Positions 9,173-17,568 of a stretch of DNA of 64,000 nt are shown one piece after another. Position numbers and translations under genes: made by a program. The stretch comes from JAEUJM01 sp964635055 (lineage in GTDB: Bacteria > Actinomycetota > Acidimicrobiia > Acidimicrobiales > DATDAH01), in contig CAZWMT010000019.1 of the NCBI GenBank assembly GCA_964635055.1, positions 1 to 64,000 on the forward strand. The letters are read 5' to 3'. How positions within the stretch are numbered: position 1 is the first letter of the stretch; each line of letters opens with the position of its first letter. The notes below the pieces were generated by a model. That model had not been told where the DNA came from and searched no databases. It was given only the letters and a program-made list of their open reading frames with translations.

Positions 9173-9264
9173 TGTGCCTGTCAAGGCACATCAGCCTATC
9201 CGGCGCAGTAGTGCCCAGACAGACACATTCGGAACATTCTGCCGAGTGTGCCTGTCAGCGCACA
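9173..9264. promoter_or_regulatory. Three evenly spaced hipBA operator candidates
   Basis: Three 18-bp sites: O1 TGTGCCTGTCAAGGCACA (9173-9190), O2 AGTGCCCAGACAGACACA (9210-9227, weaker) and O3 TGTGCCTGTCAGCGCACA (9247-9264). O1 has perfect 7-bp arms around 4 nt, and O1 and O3 share their first 11 bases. Centres lie exactly 37 bp apart. A minus-strand TAGGCT -10 candidate (9194-9199) falls between O1 and O2, so bound HipB would cover the transcription start and the -35 region. Confidence 0.7.
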
Positions 9265-9332
9265 TTCCGCCAGGTTGGTGCGCCCACCCGCCTCACCGGT
9301 GGGTGGATGCGCCGAGCTCGGGTGTTCGGAGC

Positions 9333-11177
9333 TCAGTAGCTCCAGAGGTAGTCGGGCTTGGCGCCGGCGCCGTACCAGAGGACGTCGTCGTTGCCGTTGC
9401 CGTCGTAGTCACCCGGCAGGGGGGCGTCGTAGTTGCCGTTGACGGTGACGTTGGCGGCCCGGAAGGTGCGGGCGCTGCCGCCGTACCAGGTGCCGTCGGG
9501 CCGGGAGCCGGCGCCGTACCAGATGATGTCGTCGCGGCCGTCGTCGTTGTAGTCGCCGATCACCGGCTGGGTGTCGCCGGTCTCGTTGATGCCCTGGCCG
9601 GTGAAGCCACCGTCGGTGTCGCCGAACCACAGGTAGTCGAGGGCCTGGCCGGGCCCGTACCAGAAGATGTCCGAGCGCCGGTCGCCGTCGAAGTCGCCGG
9701 CGAAGGCCCGGTAGTTGCCGTCGGCCTTGATGTTCTGGCCGGCGAAGCCGTAGCCGGTGCCCTGCCAGAGGTAGTCGAAGCCGGTGCCCGGCTGGTACCA
9801 GAGCACGTCGTCGTAGCGGTCGCCGTTGAAGTCGCCGACCATCGGGCGGTCGTAGGCCCGCCCGACGGCGATGTCCTTGCCGGTGAACGATCCGTTGCGC
9901 TGGCCCAGCCACAGGTAGTCGGGGTTGGCGGCGGTGCCGTACCAGAGGATGTCGTCGCGACGATCCCGGTTGAAGTCGCCCACGAGGGGTTGGTAGACGC
10001 CCCGCACGGTGACCGGCCGGGCATCGAAGCCGCCGTCGCCGTTGCCGAACCACAGGTAGTCGGAGCGGTCGCCGGCGCCGTACCAGAGCACGTCGGCCTC
10101 GCCGTCGCCGTTGAAGTCGGCGCTGACCGGGGCGTCGTAGGTGCCGCCGACCGACACCCTGCTCGAGCGCACCTGGCCCGCCGGTGGCGTGGTCGTCGGC
10201 GGCGTGGTGGTCGGGGGCGGCGGTGTGGTGGTGGTCGTCGTGCCGCCCGGCCGGCCGTAGTTGCCCCGCCAGAAGCTGGTGCTCTTGGCGCCGCCGGCCC
10301 TGGTGAAGCTGAAGTGCACGTGGTCGGTGTGGGGCACCGGACCGGAGTAGGGCTGCCAGCCGGCGTCCACCCGGTAGAGCCGGAACATCTGGTGGTTCCA
10401 GATGATGTACATCAGGCCGAGACGGCGGGCCATGGCGTAGCGGTTGCCCGAGCGGTCGGTGGCGAACAGCCACGACATCAGGCGGGCCACCTTGGCCCGG
10501 TCGGCGCTGCTGTTGGCGTTCATGCCCCAGTCCCAGGCTCGGCCCTCCTTGTGCTCGCTGGTGCCGCCGATGTTGCAGGCCCGGACGATGCCGTAGTCGG
10601 CCCCGCCGAACGCATCCATCACCATCGAGCGGAACGAGCCGGTGCCGGGCTTGGTGGTGGGGCTGCAGGTCGACTGGCCGTCGTAGCTGGGGTACGGCTC
10701 GATGGCCGAGCTCTCGCTGGGCGCGAACGACGGGGCCGTCGGCGCCCCGCGGCCCTCGCCGGTGACGGTGAAGCTGCGCCCGGCGTAGACGACCGGGTCG
10801 AACTCGTCGAACCCGGGGTAGACGCACCGCGCCGCCAGGCGGTAGTCGGCGGCCGGCGTGCCGGCGGGCACCACCAGGGCGCCGCTCCACTGGCCGTCGC
10901 GCCGCACGGGGATGGTGGCGCTGGCCACCACCGGGCCGTCGGCGGTGTGCAGGTCGATGATCACGCCGTCGCCGGCGGTGGAGGTGGCAGGCAGCAGGCA
11001 CCCGGTGCCCGAGGCCTCGATGCGGGTGCCGGTCAGGCCCCGCTCGGGTGTGCTGGCGAAGGTGGGCCCGGACTCAGAGCCGGCGGCGATCGACCCCAGG
11101 TTCGGGACGACGAGCGTGGCTGCCCCCACCACGCCGGCGAGGAGGACGGCGACCATCCTCCGAGAAATGTGCTGCAC
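9333..11177 (-). CDS. Secreted protein: ARB-07466/M15-like domain plus six FG-GAP repeats
   Basis: A 614-residue exported protein. The signal peptide is SRRMVAVLLAGVVGAATLVVP. A middle domain of about 115 residues contains SEHKEGRAWDWGMN and HTDHVHFSF, the paired His/Asp motifs of ARB-07466-like, VanY/M15-related domains, suggesting peptidoglycan contact or cleavage. A TTTTTTPPPPTTTPPTTT linker follows. The C-terminal half has six repeats of the form GDFNGDGxDDVLWYGxG with YLWFG between them, an FG-GAP-like, probably calcium-binding propeller. The GTG at 11177 is used; an ATG seven codons downstream also keeps the signal peptide. Its enzymatic role is unproven. Confidence 0.85.
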   Translation of the reverse strand: MQHISRRMVAVLLAGVVGAATLVVPNLGSIAAGSESGPTFASTPERGLTGTRIEASGTGCLLPATSTAGDGVIIDLHTADGPVVASATIPVRRDGQWSGALVVPAGTPAADYRLAARCVYPGFDEFDPVVYAGRSFTVTGEGRGAPTAPSFAPSESSAIEPYPSYDGQSTCSPTTKPGTGSFRSMVMDAFGGADYGIVRACNIGGTSEHKEGRAWDWGMNANSSADRAKVARLMSWLFATDRSGNRYAMARRLGLMYIIWNHQMFRLYRVDAGWQPYSGPVPHTDHVHFSFTRAGGAKSTSFWRGNYGRPGGTTTTTTPPPPTTTPPTTTPPAGQVRSSRVSVGGTYDAPVSADFNGDGEADVLWYGAGDRSDYLWFGNGDGGFDARPVTVRGVYQPLVGDFNRDRRDDILWYGTAANPDYLWLGQRNGSFTGKDIAVGRAYDRPMVGDFNGDRYDDVLWYQPGTGFDYLWQGTGYGFAGQNIKADGNYRAFAGDFDGDRRSDIFWYGPGQALDYLWFGDTDGGFTGQGINETGDTQPVIGDYNDDGRDDIIWYGAGSRPDGTWYGGSARTFRAANVTVNGNYDAPLPGDYDGNGNDDVLWYGAGAKPDYLWSY

Positions 11178-11370
11178 GTTGGCCTACCCCACTAGATCGA
11201 CAACAGTCGTACGCCCGTGCAGTCATGATCGGAGCTTAGCCCATCGACTTGACCACTTTGGGTGAGGTCAACCGTCACGAGAGGTGGTCAAGCGGGGTCA
11301 GGGATCGGGTGCAGGACGGCCCGTCCCTTCGGGGTTGTCGCCGACCGCCTCCGGGGTTTACGCTCGTGTT

Positions 11371-11386
11371 GTTACCAGGCGGTAAC
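11371..11386. promoter_or_regulatory. Palindromic operator GTTACC-AGGC-GGTAAC
   Basis: A perfect 6-bp inverted repeat with a 4-nt spacer, 41 nt before the acyl-CoA dehydrogenase ATG. The core TTACC-N4-GGTAA recurs in front of the tetR gene at 15267-15280, so the same regulator probably binds both. Confidence 0.7.
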
Positions 11387-11427
11387 TTGTGTCGCTCTCG
11401 TCGTCTCCCGACCTTCAGAGGTGTGCC

Positions 11428-12642
11428 ATGGCCACGTTCTCGCTGGAACTGAACGAGGATCAGCTGCAACTGCAGAAGTGGATCCACGATTTCGCAGAGG
11501 GGGTCGTGCGCCCGGTCGCCTCCGAATGGGACGAGCGCGAGGAGACCCCGTGGCCCGTCATCGAGGAGGCGGCCAAGATCGGGCTGTACAGCTTCGACTT
11601 CTTCGCCAACGCCTTCGCCGACGAGACCGGCCTCACCATCCCGGTGGCCATGGAGGAGCTGTTCTGGGGCGACGCCGGCATCGGGCTGTCCATCGTGGGC
11701 ACGGTGCTCGGGGTGGCCGGCATCATGGCCAACGGCACACCCGAGCAGATCGGTGAGTGGGTGCCGCAGTGCTTCGGCACGCCGGAGAAGATCATGATGT
11801 CGGCGTTCTGCGTGAGCGAGCCCGACGCCGGCTCCGACGTCAGCTCGCTGCGCACCACCGCGGTCTACGACGAGGCCAAGGACGAGTGGGTCCTCAACGG
11901 CCAGAAGACCTGGATCACCAACGGCGGCATCGCCGACATCCACGTGGTGGTGGCCTCGGTCGACCGCGACCTCAAGGGCCGGGGCCAGGCGTCGTTCGTC
12001 GTGCCCCCCGGCACGCCCGGCATCAGCCAGGGCACCAAGTTCAAGAAGCACGGCATCCGGGCCAGCCACACCGCCGAGGTGATCCTCGACGACTGCCGGG
12101 TGCCCGGCTCGTGCCTGCTCGGCGGCAAGGAGAAGCTCGACGAGCGCCTGGCCCGCGCCCGCGAGGGCAAGAGCAGCAAGGTGCAGGCGGCCATGGCCAC
12201 CTTCGAGGCCACCCGCCCGTCGGTCGCGGCCCAGGCCGTCGGCGTCGCCCGGGCCTCGTACGAGTACGCGCTCGAGTACGCCAAGGAGCGCAAGCAGTTC
12301 GGCAAGCCCATCATCGAGAACCAGTCGATCGCGTTCATGCTCGCCAACATGAAGACCGAGATCGACGCCTCCCGCCTGTTGGTCTGGCGGGCCGCGTGGA
12401 TGGGTCGCACCGGCAAGCCCTTCGAGAACGCCGAGGGCTCGATGTCGAAGCTCAAGGCCGGCCGCACCGCGGTGTGGGTCACCGAGCGGGCCATCCAGAT
12501 CCTGGGCGGCTACGGCTACGTCCGCGAGTACCCGGTCGAGCGCTGGCACCGCGACGCCAAGATCTACGACATCTTCGAAGGTGCCGAGCAGATCCAGGAG
12601 CTCGTGATCGCCCGCGCCATCAGCGGCATCCGCATCCAATAG
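11428..12642 (+). CDS. Acyl-CoA dehydrogenase
   Basis: A 404-residue flavoprotein that oxidises acyl-CoA to the trans-2-enoyl-CoA. It has the three family domains: the helical N-terminus, the middle beta-domain with SAFCVSEPDAGSDVSSLRT and TWITNGG, and the C-terminal helical domain with YALEYAKERKQFGKPI and the flavin-contact motif QILGGYGYVREYPVERWHRDAKI. The ATG at 11428 follows AGAGG and starts at the usual N-terminus (MATFSLELNEDQ). A probable TetR operator covers its promoter, pointing to control by the TetR at 14649. Chain-length specificity is unknown. Confidence 0.94.
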   Translation: MATFSLELNEDQLQLQKWIHDFAEGVVRPVASEWDEREETPWPVIEEAAKIGLYSFDFFANAFADETGLTIPVAMEELFWGDAGIGLSIVGTVLGVAGIMANGTPEQIGEWVPQCFGTPEKIMMSAFCVSEPDAGSDVSSLRTTAVYDEAKDEWVLNGQKTWITNGGIADIHVVVASVDRDLKGRGQASFVVPPGTPGISQGTKFKKHGIRASHTAEVILDDCRVPGSCLLGGKEKLDERLARAREGKSSKVQAAMATFEATRPSVAAQAVGVARASYEYALEYAKERKQFGKPIIENQSIAFMLANMKTEIDASRLLVWRAAWMGRTGKPFENAEGSMSKLKAGRTAVWVTERAIQILGGYGYVREYPVERWHRDAKIYDIFEGAEQIQELVIARAISGIRIQ

Positions 12643-12696
12643 CGCACCACACGGGCTCCTCGTCCCTCGGAGCGCCTTCGGCATCTGGTGCCAGTC

Positions 12697-12718
12697 GGTG
12701 GCGCTCCGCTGCGCCACC
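12697..12718. terminator. Hairpin between convergent acyl-CoA dehydrogenase and GGDEF genes
   Basis: An 8-bp perfect stem (GGTGGCGC/GCGCCACC) with a 6-nt TCCGCT loop in the 127-nt gap between convergent genes. It could act as a terminator in both directions. No U-run is present. Confidence 0.5.
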
Positions 12719-12769
12719 TCGAGCGTCTGACGCCGGTCTTCGGGCTCGTGACGCGCGGAGCGGAGCGGG

Positions 12770-14452
12770 TCAGGCGCCGCCGCCGTTGGGCGCCGAGGCG
12801 ATGCGGTAGCAGGCCCGGCCGGCGCGCTTGGCCCGGTACATGGCGGTGTCGGCGGCGGCGATGAGGGCGCTGGGGTCGTCGATGCCGGACGCCACCGCCA
12901 CGCCGATCGACATGGTCATGTCCACCTGGCGACCTTCGACCATGAGCGGTTGGGTCATGGTGCTCAGCAGGCGGCTGGCCAGCACGCCGGCGTCGTCGGG
13001 GCCCTCGAGGTCCTCGGCCAGTACCACGAACTCGTCGCCGCCGAAGCGGCTGATGGTGTCACCGGGGCGGACCGCCCGGCCCATCTCCTCGGCCATCGTC
13101 ATCAGCAGCTGATCGCCGACGGCGTGGCCGAAGGTGTCGTTGATCACCTTGAAGTGGTCGAGGTCGCAGAACAGGATCGCCACCGTGGTGTGGTGGCGCA
13201 GCGACCGGTCGAGGGCGTGACCCACCCGGTCGATGAACAGCTGGCGGTTCGGGAGCCCGGTGAGGCCGTCGTGGGTGGCGCGGTAGGCGAGTGCGGCGTT
13301 GCGCTCGCGCAGCGTCTCCTCGAGGCGGCGGTGGTCGTTGATGTCGTCGATCTGCACCGACAGCACACGGTCGCCGGCGGGCGTCTGGCGGACCATGGTG
13401 GCGGTCAGCCGGCTCCAGATCTCCTGGCCGTCCGGTCGGACCAGGCGGACGTCGACGGGTGCGGCCTCGTCGGGTGAGCGGAGGAAGTCGCGCACGACCT
13501 CGACGTCGCCCGGGTGCACGACGGCGCCGAGGTTGGTCGCGAGCAGCTCGCGCTCCTCGCGCCCGGTGAGCTCGCGGAGGGTCTGGTTCACCTCGGTGAA
13601 GCGGCCCTCGGCATCGAGTCGGGCCAACCCGTGGGGGGAGTGCTCGAACTGCTGGCCGAACTCCTCGAGCATCGACTCGGCCCGCCGCGCCTCGGTGACG
13701 TCGCGGGCCGCCACCGCCACGCTCTCGACGTCGGGGTCGTCGAGGAAGTTGGTGAGGTGCGCCGCCAGGATGCCCGGGGTGCCGTCGGCACGGGTGACGT
13801 GCAGGTCGCAGGCGATCCGCTCACTCGGTGACTGCAGGAGTCGCTCCCAGGCGTCGCGCAGCACGCCGAGCGACTCGACATGGACCATCGAGCCGAGCGA
13901 CTGGCCCACGAGGCGGGCGGGCACGACACCGAGGATGCGCATGCTCACGGTGCTGGCGTAGCGGATCACCTGGTGGGCGTCGGTGAGCAGCGTCAGGTCG
14001 CCGGAGGCGTCGAGCAGTGCCCGGAGGCGCTTCGGTCGGTCGGCCTCGTCGGTCTCGAGCCGGCGGCGGCGGCTGAGGTCGCGCACCGCCACCAGCACAC
14101 CCTGCACGTCGGGGTCGTCGATCAGGTTGCCGGCGACCAGCTCGAGCGTGCGCCACCCGGTGCGGCCGGCGGCCCGCATCTCCACCGGGACGGTGGGGCC
14201 GGGCCGACTCAGGGCGGTGCTGATGGCGTCGTCCACCAAGCGGCGGTCGTCGGGGTGGATCAGGTCGAAGAACGCGGCGGCCCGGTCCTCCATGGCCACC
14301 TCGCCGGGGCCCAACCGGGGTGGGCCGGTGATGCCGGTGTCCGAGGTGTAACGGACGCCCCCGCGAGCATCGATCACGATCACCAGGTCACTCAGCTGAC
14401 CCACGAGTCCCCGGAAGAATTCCGCAGACAGATCGGCTTTCTCCTCGGTCAC
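12770..14452 (-). CDS. Multi-PAS diguanylate cyclase
   Basis: A 560-residue cytoplasmic signalling protein with no transmembrane segment. Three PAS-like domains cover roughly residues 10-390 (for example LVIVIDARGGVRYTSD, then LTLLTDAHQVIRYAST, then HGLARLDAEGRFTEVNQ), followed by a GGDEF domain. The active-site loop RFGGDEFVVLAED (about residue 470) is intact, and RPGD five residues upstream fits the c-di-GMP inhibitory I-site (RxxD). It should therefore make c-di-GMP under feedback control. There is no EAL domain. The input ligand is unknown. It starts 196 nt downstream of the tetR stop on the same strand. Confidence 0.92.
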   Translation of the reverse strand: MTEEKADLSAEFFRGLVGQLSDLVIVIDARGGVRYTSDTGITGPPRLGPGEVAMEDRAAAFFDLIHPDDRRLVDDAISTALSRPGPTVPVEMRAAGRTGWRTLELVAGNLIDDPDVQGVLVAVRDLSRRRRLETDEADRPKRLRALLDASGDLTLLTDAHQVIRYASTVSMRILGVVPARLVGQSLGSMVHVESLGVLRDAWERLLQSPSERIACDLHVTRADGTPGILAAHLTNFLDDPDVESVAVAARDVTEARRAESMLEEFGQQFEHSPHGLARLDAEGRFTEVNQTLRELTGREERELLATNLGAVVHPGDVEVVRDFLRSPDEAAPVDVRLVRPDGQEIWSRLTATMVRQTPAGDRVLSVQIDDINDHRRLEETLRERNAALAYRATHDGLTGLPNRQLFIDRVGHALDRSLRHHTTVAILFCDLDHFKVINDTFGHAVGDQLLMTMAEEMGRAVRPGDTISRFGGDEFVVLAEDLEGPDDAGVLASRLLSTMTQPLMVEGRQVDMTMSIGVAVASGIDDPSALIAAADTAMYRAKRAGRACYRIASAPNGGGA

Positions 14453-14648
14453 AATTCCCTCCTTCCGCCGGTGAGGGTTGTCTCCGCTTGATCAGCCAGT
14501 TCGCTTGATCGCCAGGACCCGTGCCGCCGTGGCCACCACTCTAGGTAAAAAATCAACCTCGGAAAGTGGGAATCGTTCAAGTCGACCGGAAATCCCGCCG
14601 ATCAGGCGTGTTCGCCTTGCGCCGGACTGGTGTGCGGCGGTGTCGTGG

Positions 14649-15242
14649 TCAGCCCTGGCGTACGCCGCGGAGGCCGGCCCAGACCAGCTCGGCCACCTGC
14701 GCGGCCAGGCGTTCGGGGCCGATGTCGTGGGGAGTGGCCAGCCAGTACCTGCTGGTGCCCTCGGCCACGCCGACCACGCCGTGGGCCAGGAGGGTGCGAT
14801 GGGCCGGGTCGAGGCCCTCCACGTCGATCAGTTCGGCCACGAAGCGCGCGATGGACGCCTCGACGTGTTGGGCCACGACCAGGAACTCGTCGTCGGTGCG
14901 CGACCCTCCCGCGAAGAGGAGCTGGAAGGCCTCGCGCTGCGCGGCCACGAACTCGAAGTAGGCCCGCAGCCCGGCCTCGACCTGCTGGCGGGGCCCACCG
15001 GCGTCGGCGGTGGCCTCGGCGATGGCCACCTCGAGCCGACCGCCGACGTCGCGCAACAGCTCGAGGTAGAGCTCGCGCTTGGACTGGAAGTGCTGGTACA
15101 GGACGGGCTTGGTGACCCCGGCGGCCTCGGCCACGTCGTTCATCGACGCCTCGTGGTACCCCTCCCGGGCGAAGACCCCGAGCGCGACATCGAGCAACTG
15201 GCGTCGGCGCTCAGCGGCCGGGAGTCGCGTGGTCGAGGACAT
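14649..15242 (-). CDS. TetR/AcrR-family repressor
   Basis: A 197-residue one-component regulator. The N-terminal HTH reads YHEASMNDVAEAAGVTKPVLYQHFQSK, and the C-terminal ligand domain is helical. The promoter has a TAGATT -10 (15251-15256), 8 nt before the ATG, and the palindrome TTACC-GGTC-GGTAA just upstream, consistent with autoregulation. The same half-sites and spacer sit before the acyl-CoA dehydrogenase at 11428, so the ligand may be an acyl-CoA or related metabolite; that is inference. Confidence 0.9.
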   Translation of the reverse strand: MSSTTRLPAAERRRQLLDVALGVFAREGYHEASMNDVAEAAGVTKPVLYQHFQSKRELYLELLRDVGGRLEVAIAEATADAGGPRQQVEAGLRAYFEFVAAQREAFQLLFAGGSRTDDEFLVVAQHVEASIARFVAELIDVEGLDPAHRTLLAHGVVGVAEGTSRYWLATPHDIGPERLAAQVAELVWAGLRGVRQG

Positions 15243-15250
15243 CGCGCCCC

Positions 15251-15280
15251 AATCTAGTGGCGCAAGTTACCGGTCGGTAA
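15251..15280 (-). promoter_or_regulatory. tetR promoter and autoregulatory operator
   Basis: On the minus strand the -10 TAGATT occupies 15256-15251, leaving 8 nt to the ATG at 15242, so the transcript is leaderless or nearly so. The operator TTACCGGTCGGTAA (15267-15280) spans the -10/-35 spacer, where a repressor would block polymerase. It matches the site at 11372-11385 in both half-sites and spacer length. Confidence 0.65.
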
Positions 15281-15315
15281 GTTCAGGGCAGGCGACGATC
15301 GCGGCCCCGATCGAG

Positions 15316-16044
15316 TCAGCCGGACAGTGCCCGCTTCACGATGGGGTAGACACGGGGGTCGGTGATCGTCCCCATGTGATTCAGTCCCGTCACCACCCGG
15401 TTGTCGGCGCCCCGTAGCTCGGCCGAGACCGAGGGCACCACCACATGATCGGCGGGCGAGCGCACGGTGGTGCACCGCACCGGTCCGGGCGTCTCGTCAC
15501 CTTGGTTCAGCTGGGTGAGCAAGGTCGATCCGGGAATCATCTCCGAGCAGGCCCGGTCGTCGGGGTAGGCGGTACGACATCCGGCGGCCCACGTGGTGCC
15601 GTGGTTCGGCCCCGCGATGGAGACCAAGCTGTCGACCACGCCGGCGCAACGGCCGAAGCGGATGCACCACCTGGCGGACAGGTTCCCCATCGAGTGGGCG
15701 ATGATGTCGACCCGGCTGGCTCCGGTCGCCGGCAGCACGGTGTCGCGGATGAAGTCACCCACCTGCCGGGCGATGACCCGGTTGGACGGGGTGTTGCCAC
15801 TGTTGCTGTCGTACCGCAAGCTGAAGAGTTGGGCCCGCGGAACCCCGTCGGCCGCGAATTCGGCCTTCCAGGGGAACCAGTTGCTGGACCCCGTCGCGAA
15901 GCCGTGCACGTAGACGATCGGGTCGGCCCCCACGGACGAGAGCTCGTCGGCGGAGGGGATCGCAGAGGCGGGGGACGGCGCGCAGGCGAGGGTCGCAGCG
16001 GTCAGGAGCGCCGCGGACAGGAGCCGGGCCAGCGCCGTTCTCAC
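15316..16044 (-). CDS. Secreted alpha/beta-fold lipase/esterase
   Basis: A 242-residue exported hydrolase. The GTG at 16044 begins a clean signal peptide (LLSAALLTAATLACAPSPASA). The oxyanion region is VYVHGFATGSSNWFPW. The nucleophile motif is IIAHSMGNLSARW, an A-x-S-x-G form known from small Bacillus/Streptomyces-type lipases in place of G-x-S-x-G. Later motifs include PADHVVVPSVSAEL and GLNHMGTITDPRVY, which probably supply the acid and His. Several Cys residues could form disulfides. The in-frame extension upstream is antisense or shadow sequence of the next gene. Confidence 0.85.
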   Translation of the reverse strand: MRTALARLLSAALLTAATLACAPSPASAIPSADELSSVGADPIVYVHGFATGSSNWFPWKAEFAADGVPRAQLFSLRYDSNSGNTPSNRVIARQVGDFIRDTVLPATGASRVDIIAHSMGNLSARWCIRFGRCAGVVDSLVSIAGPNHGTTWAAGCRTAYPDDRACSEMIPGSTLLTQLNQGDETPGPVRCTTVRSPADHVVVPSVSAELRGADNRVVTGLNHMGTITDPRVYPIVKRALSG

Positions 16045-16106
16045 CCCGCGAAACCTACCAGGACCCTGCTGTCGCCCGCCCGTGCGCGACGCTCGCCGCC
16101 CGTCGG

Positions 16107-17207
16107 TCAGTAGACGATCACGGAGCGGGCCACCTCGCCGGCCTGCATGGCCGAGAAGGCGTCGTTGATGCCGTACAGGTCGATCTCGCGGCTGATCAGC
16201 TCGTCGAGCTTCAGCTCGCCCTTCTGGTACAGGTCGATCAGCTTGGGCACGTCGGTGTTGACGTTGGACGAGCCGTACCAGCAGCCCTTCACCGACTTCG
16301 CGGTGTAGAGGAAGGTGAAGCCGGCGTGCAGGTTCAAGAAGACGTCCATGCGGGGGACGCCGACCAGGATGGCCTGACCCCCCGGGCGCAGCATGTTGAT
16401 GGCCTGCTCCATGGTGGGACCGAGGCCGATCACCTCGAAGGCCACGTCGGCGCCGCGGCCGTTGCTGGCCACCACCTCGGCCACCGGGTCGCCCGCGTCG
16501 GCCTTGATCAGCCTGGTGGCACCGAATTGCTCCGCCATCGCCAGCTTGGACTCGAACATGTCGATGGCGACGATCTCGCCGGCGCCCGCGATCCGTGCGC
16601 CCTGGATCACGTTGAGGCCCACGCCGCCGCAGCCGATGACCGCCACGGTGTCGCCCTCGCGGATGTCGGCGGTGTTCAGCGCGGCGCCCACGCCGGTGAG
16701 CACGCCACAGCCGATCAGCGCGGCCACCTTGAGCGGCACGTCGTTCGGGATCTTGACCGTGCTCATGGCGGGCACGATGGCGTGGGTGCCGAAGGTGCCG
16801 AGCGCGGCCATCTGGAACAAGGGCGCGCCCCCGGAGGTGAGGCGGGTCGTGCCGTCGAGCAGGCCGCCGCTCGCGGCCGAGGCGCTCTTCTCGCACAGGA
16901 AGCCCTCGCCGCGCCGGCACTGGTAGCACTGGCCGCACTGGGGCACGAAGGAGAGCACCACGTTGTCGCCGACCGCCAGGTCGGTGACGCCCTCGCCCAC
17001 GGCCTCGACGGTGCCGGCGCCCTCGTGGCCCAACACGATGGGCGTGGGCAGGGGGATGGTGCCGTTCTGCACCGACAGGTCGGAGTGGCAGACACCGGAC
17101 GCGCCCATCTTGATGCGCACCTCGCCGGCGTGGGGCTCGTCCAGCGCGACGTCGTCACGCACCTCGAGCGGTGCGTCCATGGCGGTGAGTACGGCGGCGT
17201 TGCTCAT
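16107..17207 (-). CDS. Zinc-dependent NDMA-type alcohol dehydrogenase
   Basis: A 366-residue MDR-family dehydrogenase. Catalytic zinc ligands lie in GVCHSDLS and LGHEGAGTVEAVG. The structural zinc site CGQCYQCRRGEGFLC has the four Cys. The dinucleotide fold reads VIGCGGVGLNVIQGARIAGA. The overall pattern is closest to the mycothiol/NDMA-dependent alcohol dehydrogenases of actinobacteria, although the cofactor cannot be proven here. The ATG at 17207 (MSNAAVLTAMDAPLEV) has GGGGGATG upstream. It lies 7 nt after the small membrane gene, so the two are probably co-transcribed. Confidence 0.92.
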   Translation of the reverse strand: MSNAAVLTAMDAPLEVRDDVALDEPHAGEVRIKMGASGVCHSDLSVQNGTIPLPTPIVLGHEGAGTVEAVGEGVTDLAVGDNVVLSFVPQCGQCYQCRRGEGFLCEKSASAASGGLLDGTTRLTSGGAPLFQMAALGTFGTHAIVPAMSTVKIPNDVPLKVAALIGCGVLTGVGAALNTADIREGDTVAVIGCGGVGLNVIQGARIAGAGEIVAIDMFESKLAMAEQFGATRLIKADAGDPVAEVVASNGRGADVAFEVIGLGPTMEQAINMLRPGGQAILVGVPRMDVFLNLHAGFTFLYTAKSVKGCWYGSSNVNTDVPKLIDLYQKGELKLDELISREIDLYGINDAFSAMQAGEVARSVIVY

Positions 17208-17214
17208 GTGCGGG

Positions 17215-17568
17215 TCATCCCCCTGTTGGCGGTTCGTCGTGTGGCCCGGGTGCCCGGTTCGTCGGGCGCCCGTGCTCAGCATCATCCCGCTCGGCGGCCT
17301 TCACGCCATAACCGAACACGATGGCCGGGGCGAGGATCACCGACCCGATCACCATCGAGCCCACGATGAGCGAGACGAGGTCGTCGGTGAAGTCGATCAC
17401 GAACCCCACGAAGAAGCCGACGATGGCGACTCCGAACAGGCCGTAGCCCACCCGCTGGCCCAGGTCGACCCAGCGCTTGATGCGGGCCCGGCGGGCCAGC
17501 ACCTCGTCGTGGGTCTCGTCGCCCCTCACGTACGCTGCCTCGGGCTCATGGCCGCCAGCCTGCCTCAT
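17215..17568 (-). CDS. Small two-helix membrane protein of unknown function
   Basis: A 117-residue protein beginning MRQAGGHEPEAAYVRG. A charged N-terminal helix (RARIKRWVDLGQR) is followed by two transmembrane segments (YGLFGVAIVGFFVGFVIDF and LIVGSMVIGSVILAPAIVFG) and a hydrophilic Pro-rich tail. I do not recognise a named family. The start overlaps the 3' end of the glycosyltransferase gene by 23 nt, and the stop is 7 nt before the alcohol dehydrogenase, so it sits inside an operon. An in-frame ATG 11 codons upstream would enlarge the overlap. Confidence 0.75.
   Translation of the reverse strand: MRQAGGHEPEAAYVRGDETHDEVLARRARIKRWVDLGQRVGYGLFGVAIVGFFVGFVIDFTDDLVSLIVGSMVIGSVILAPAIVFGYGVKAAERDDAEHGRPTNRAPGPHDEPPTGG

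Noticed and set aside
10160..10245. Thr/Pro-codon repeats that look like a short tandem repeat array.
   Set aside because: They encode the TTTTTTPPPP-type linker of the FG-GAP protein; similar linkers occur in the sortase and the septum-formation lipoprotein. They are not CRISPR or mobile repeats.
14545..14575. An A/T-rich patch with a run of six A/T bases between tetR and the diguanylate cyclase.
   Set aside because: I looked for a stem before the U-run on the minus strand and found no convincing one; it may only be part of a promoter. Not called as a terminator.
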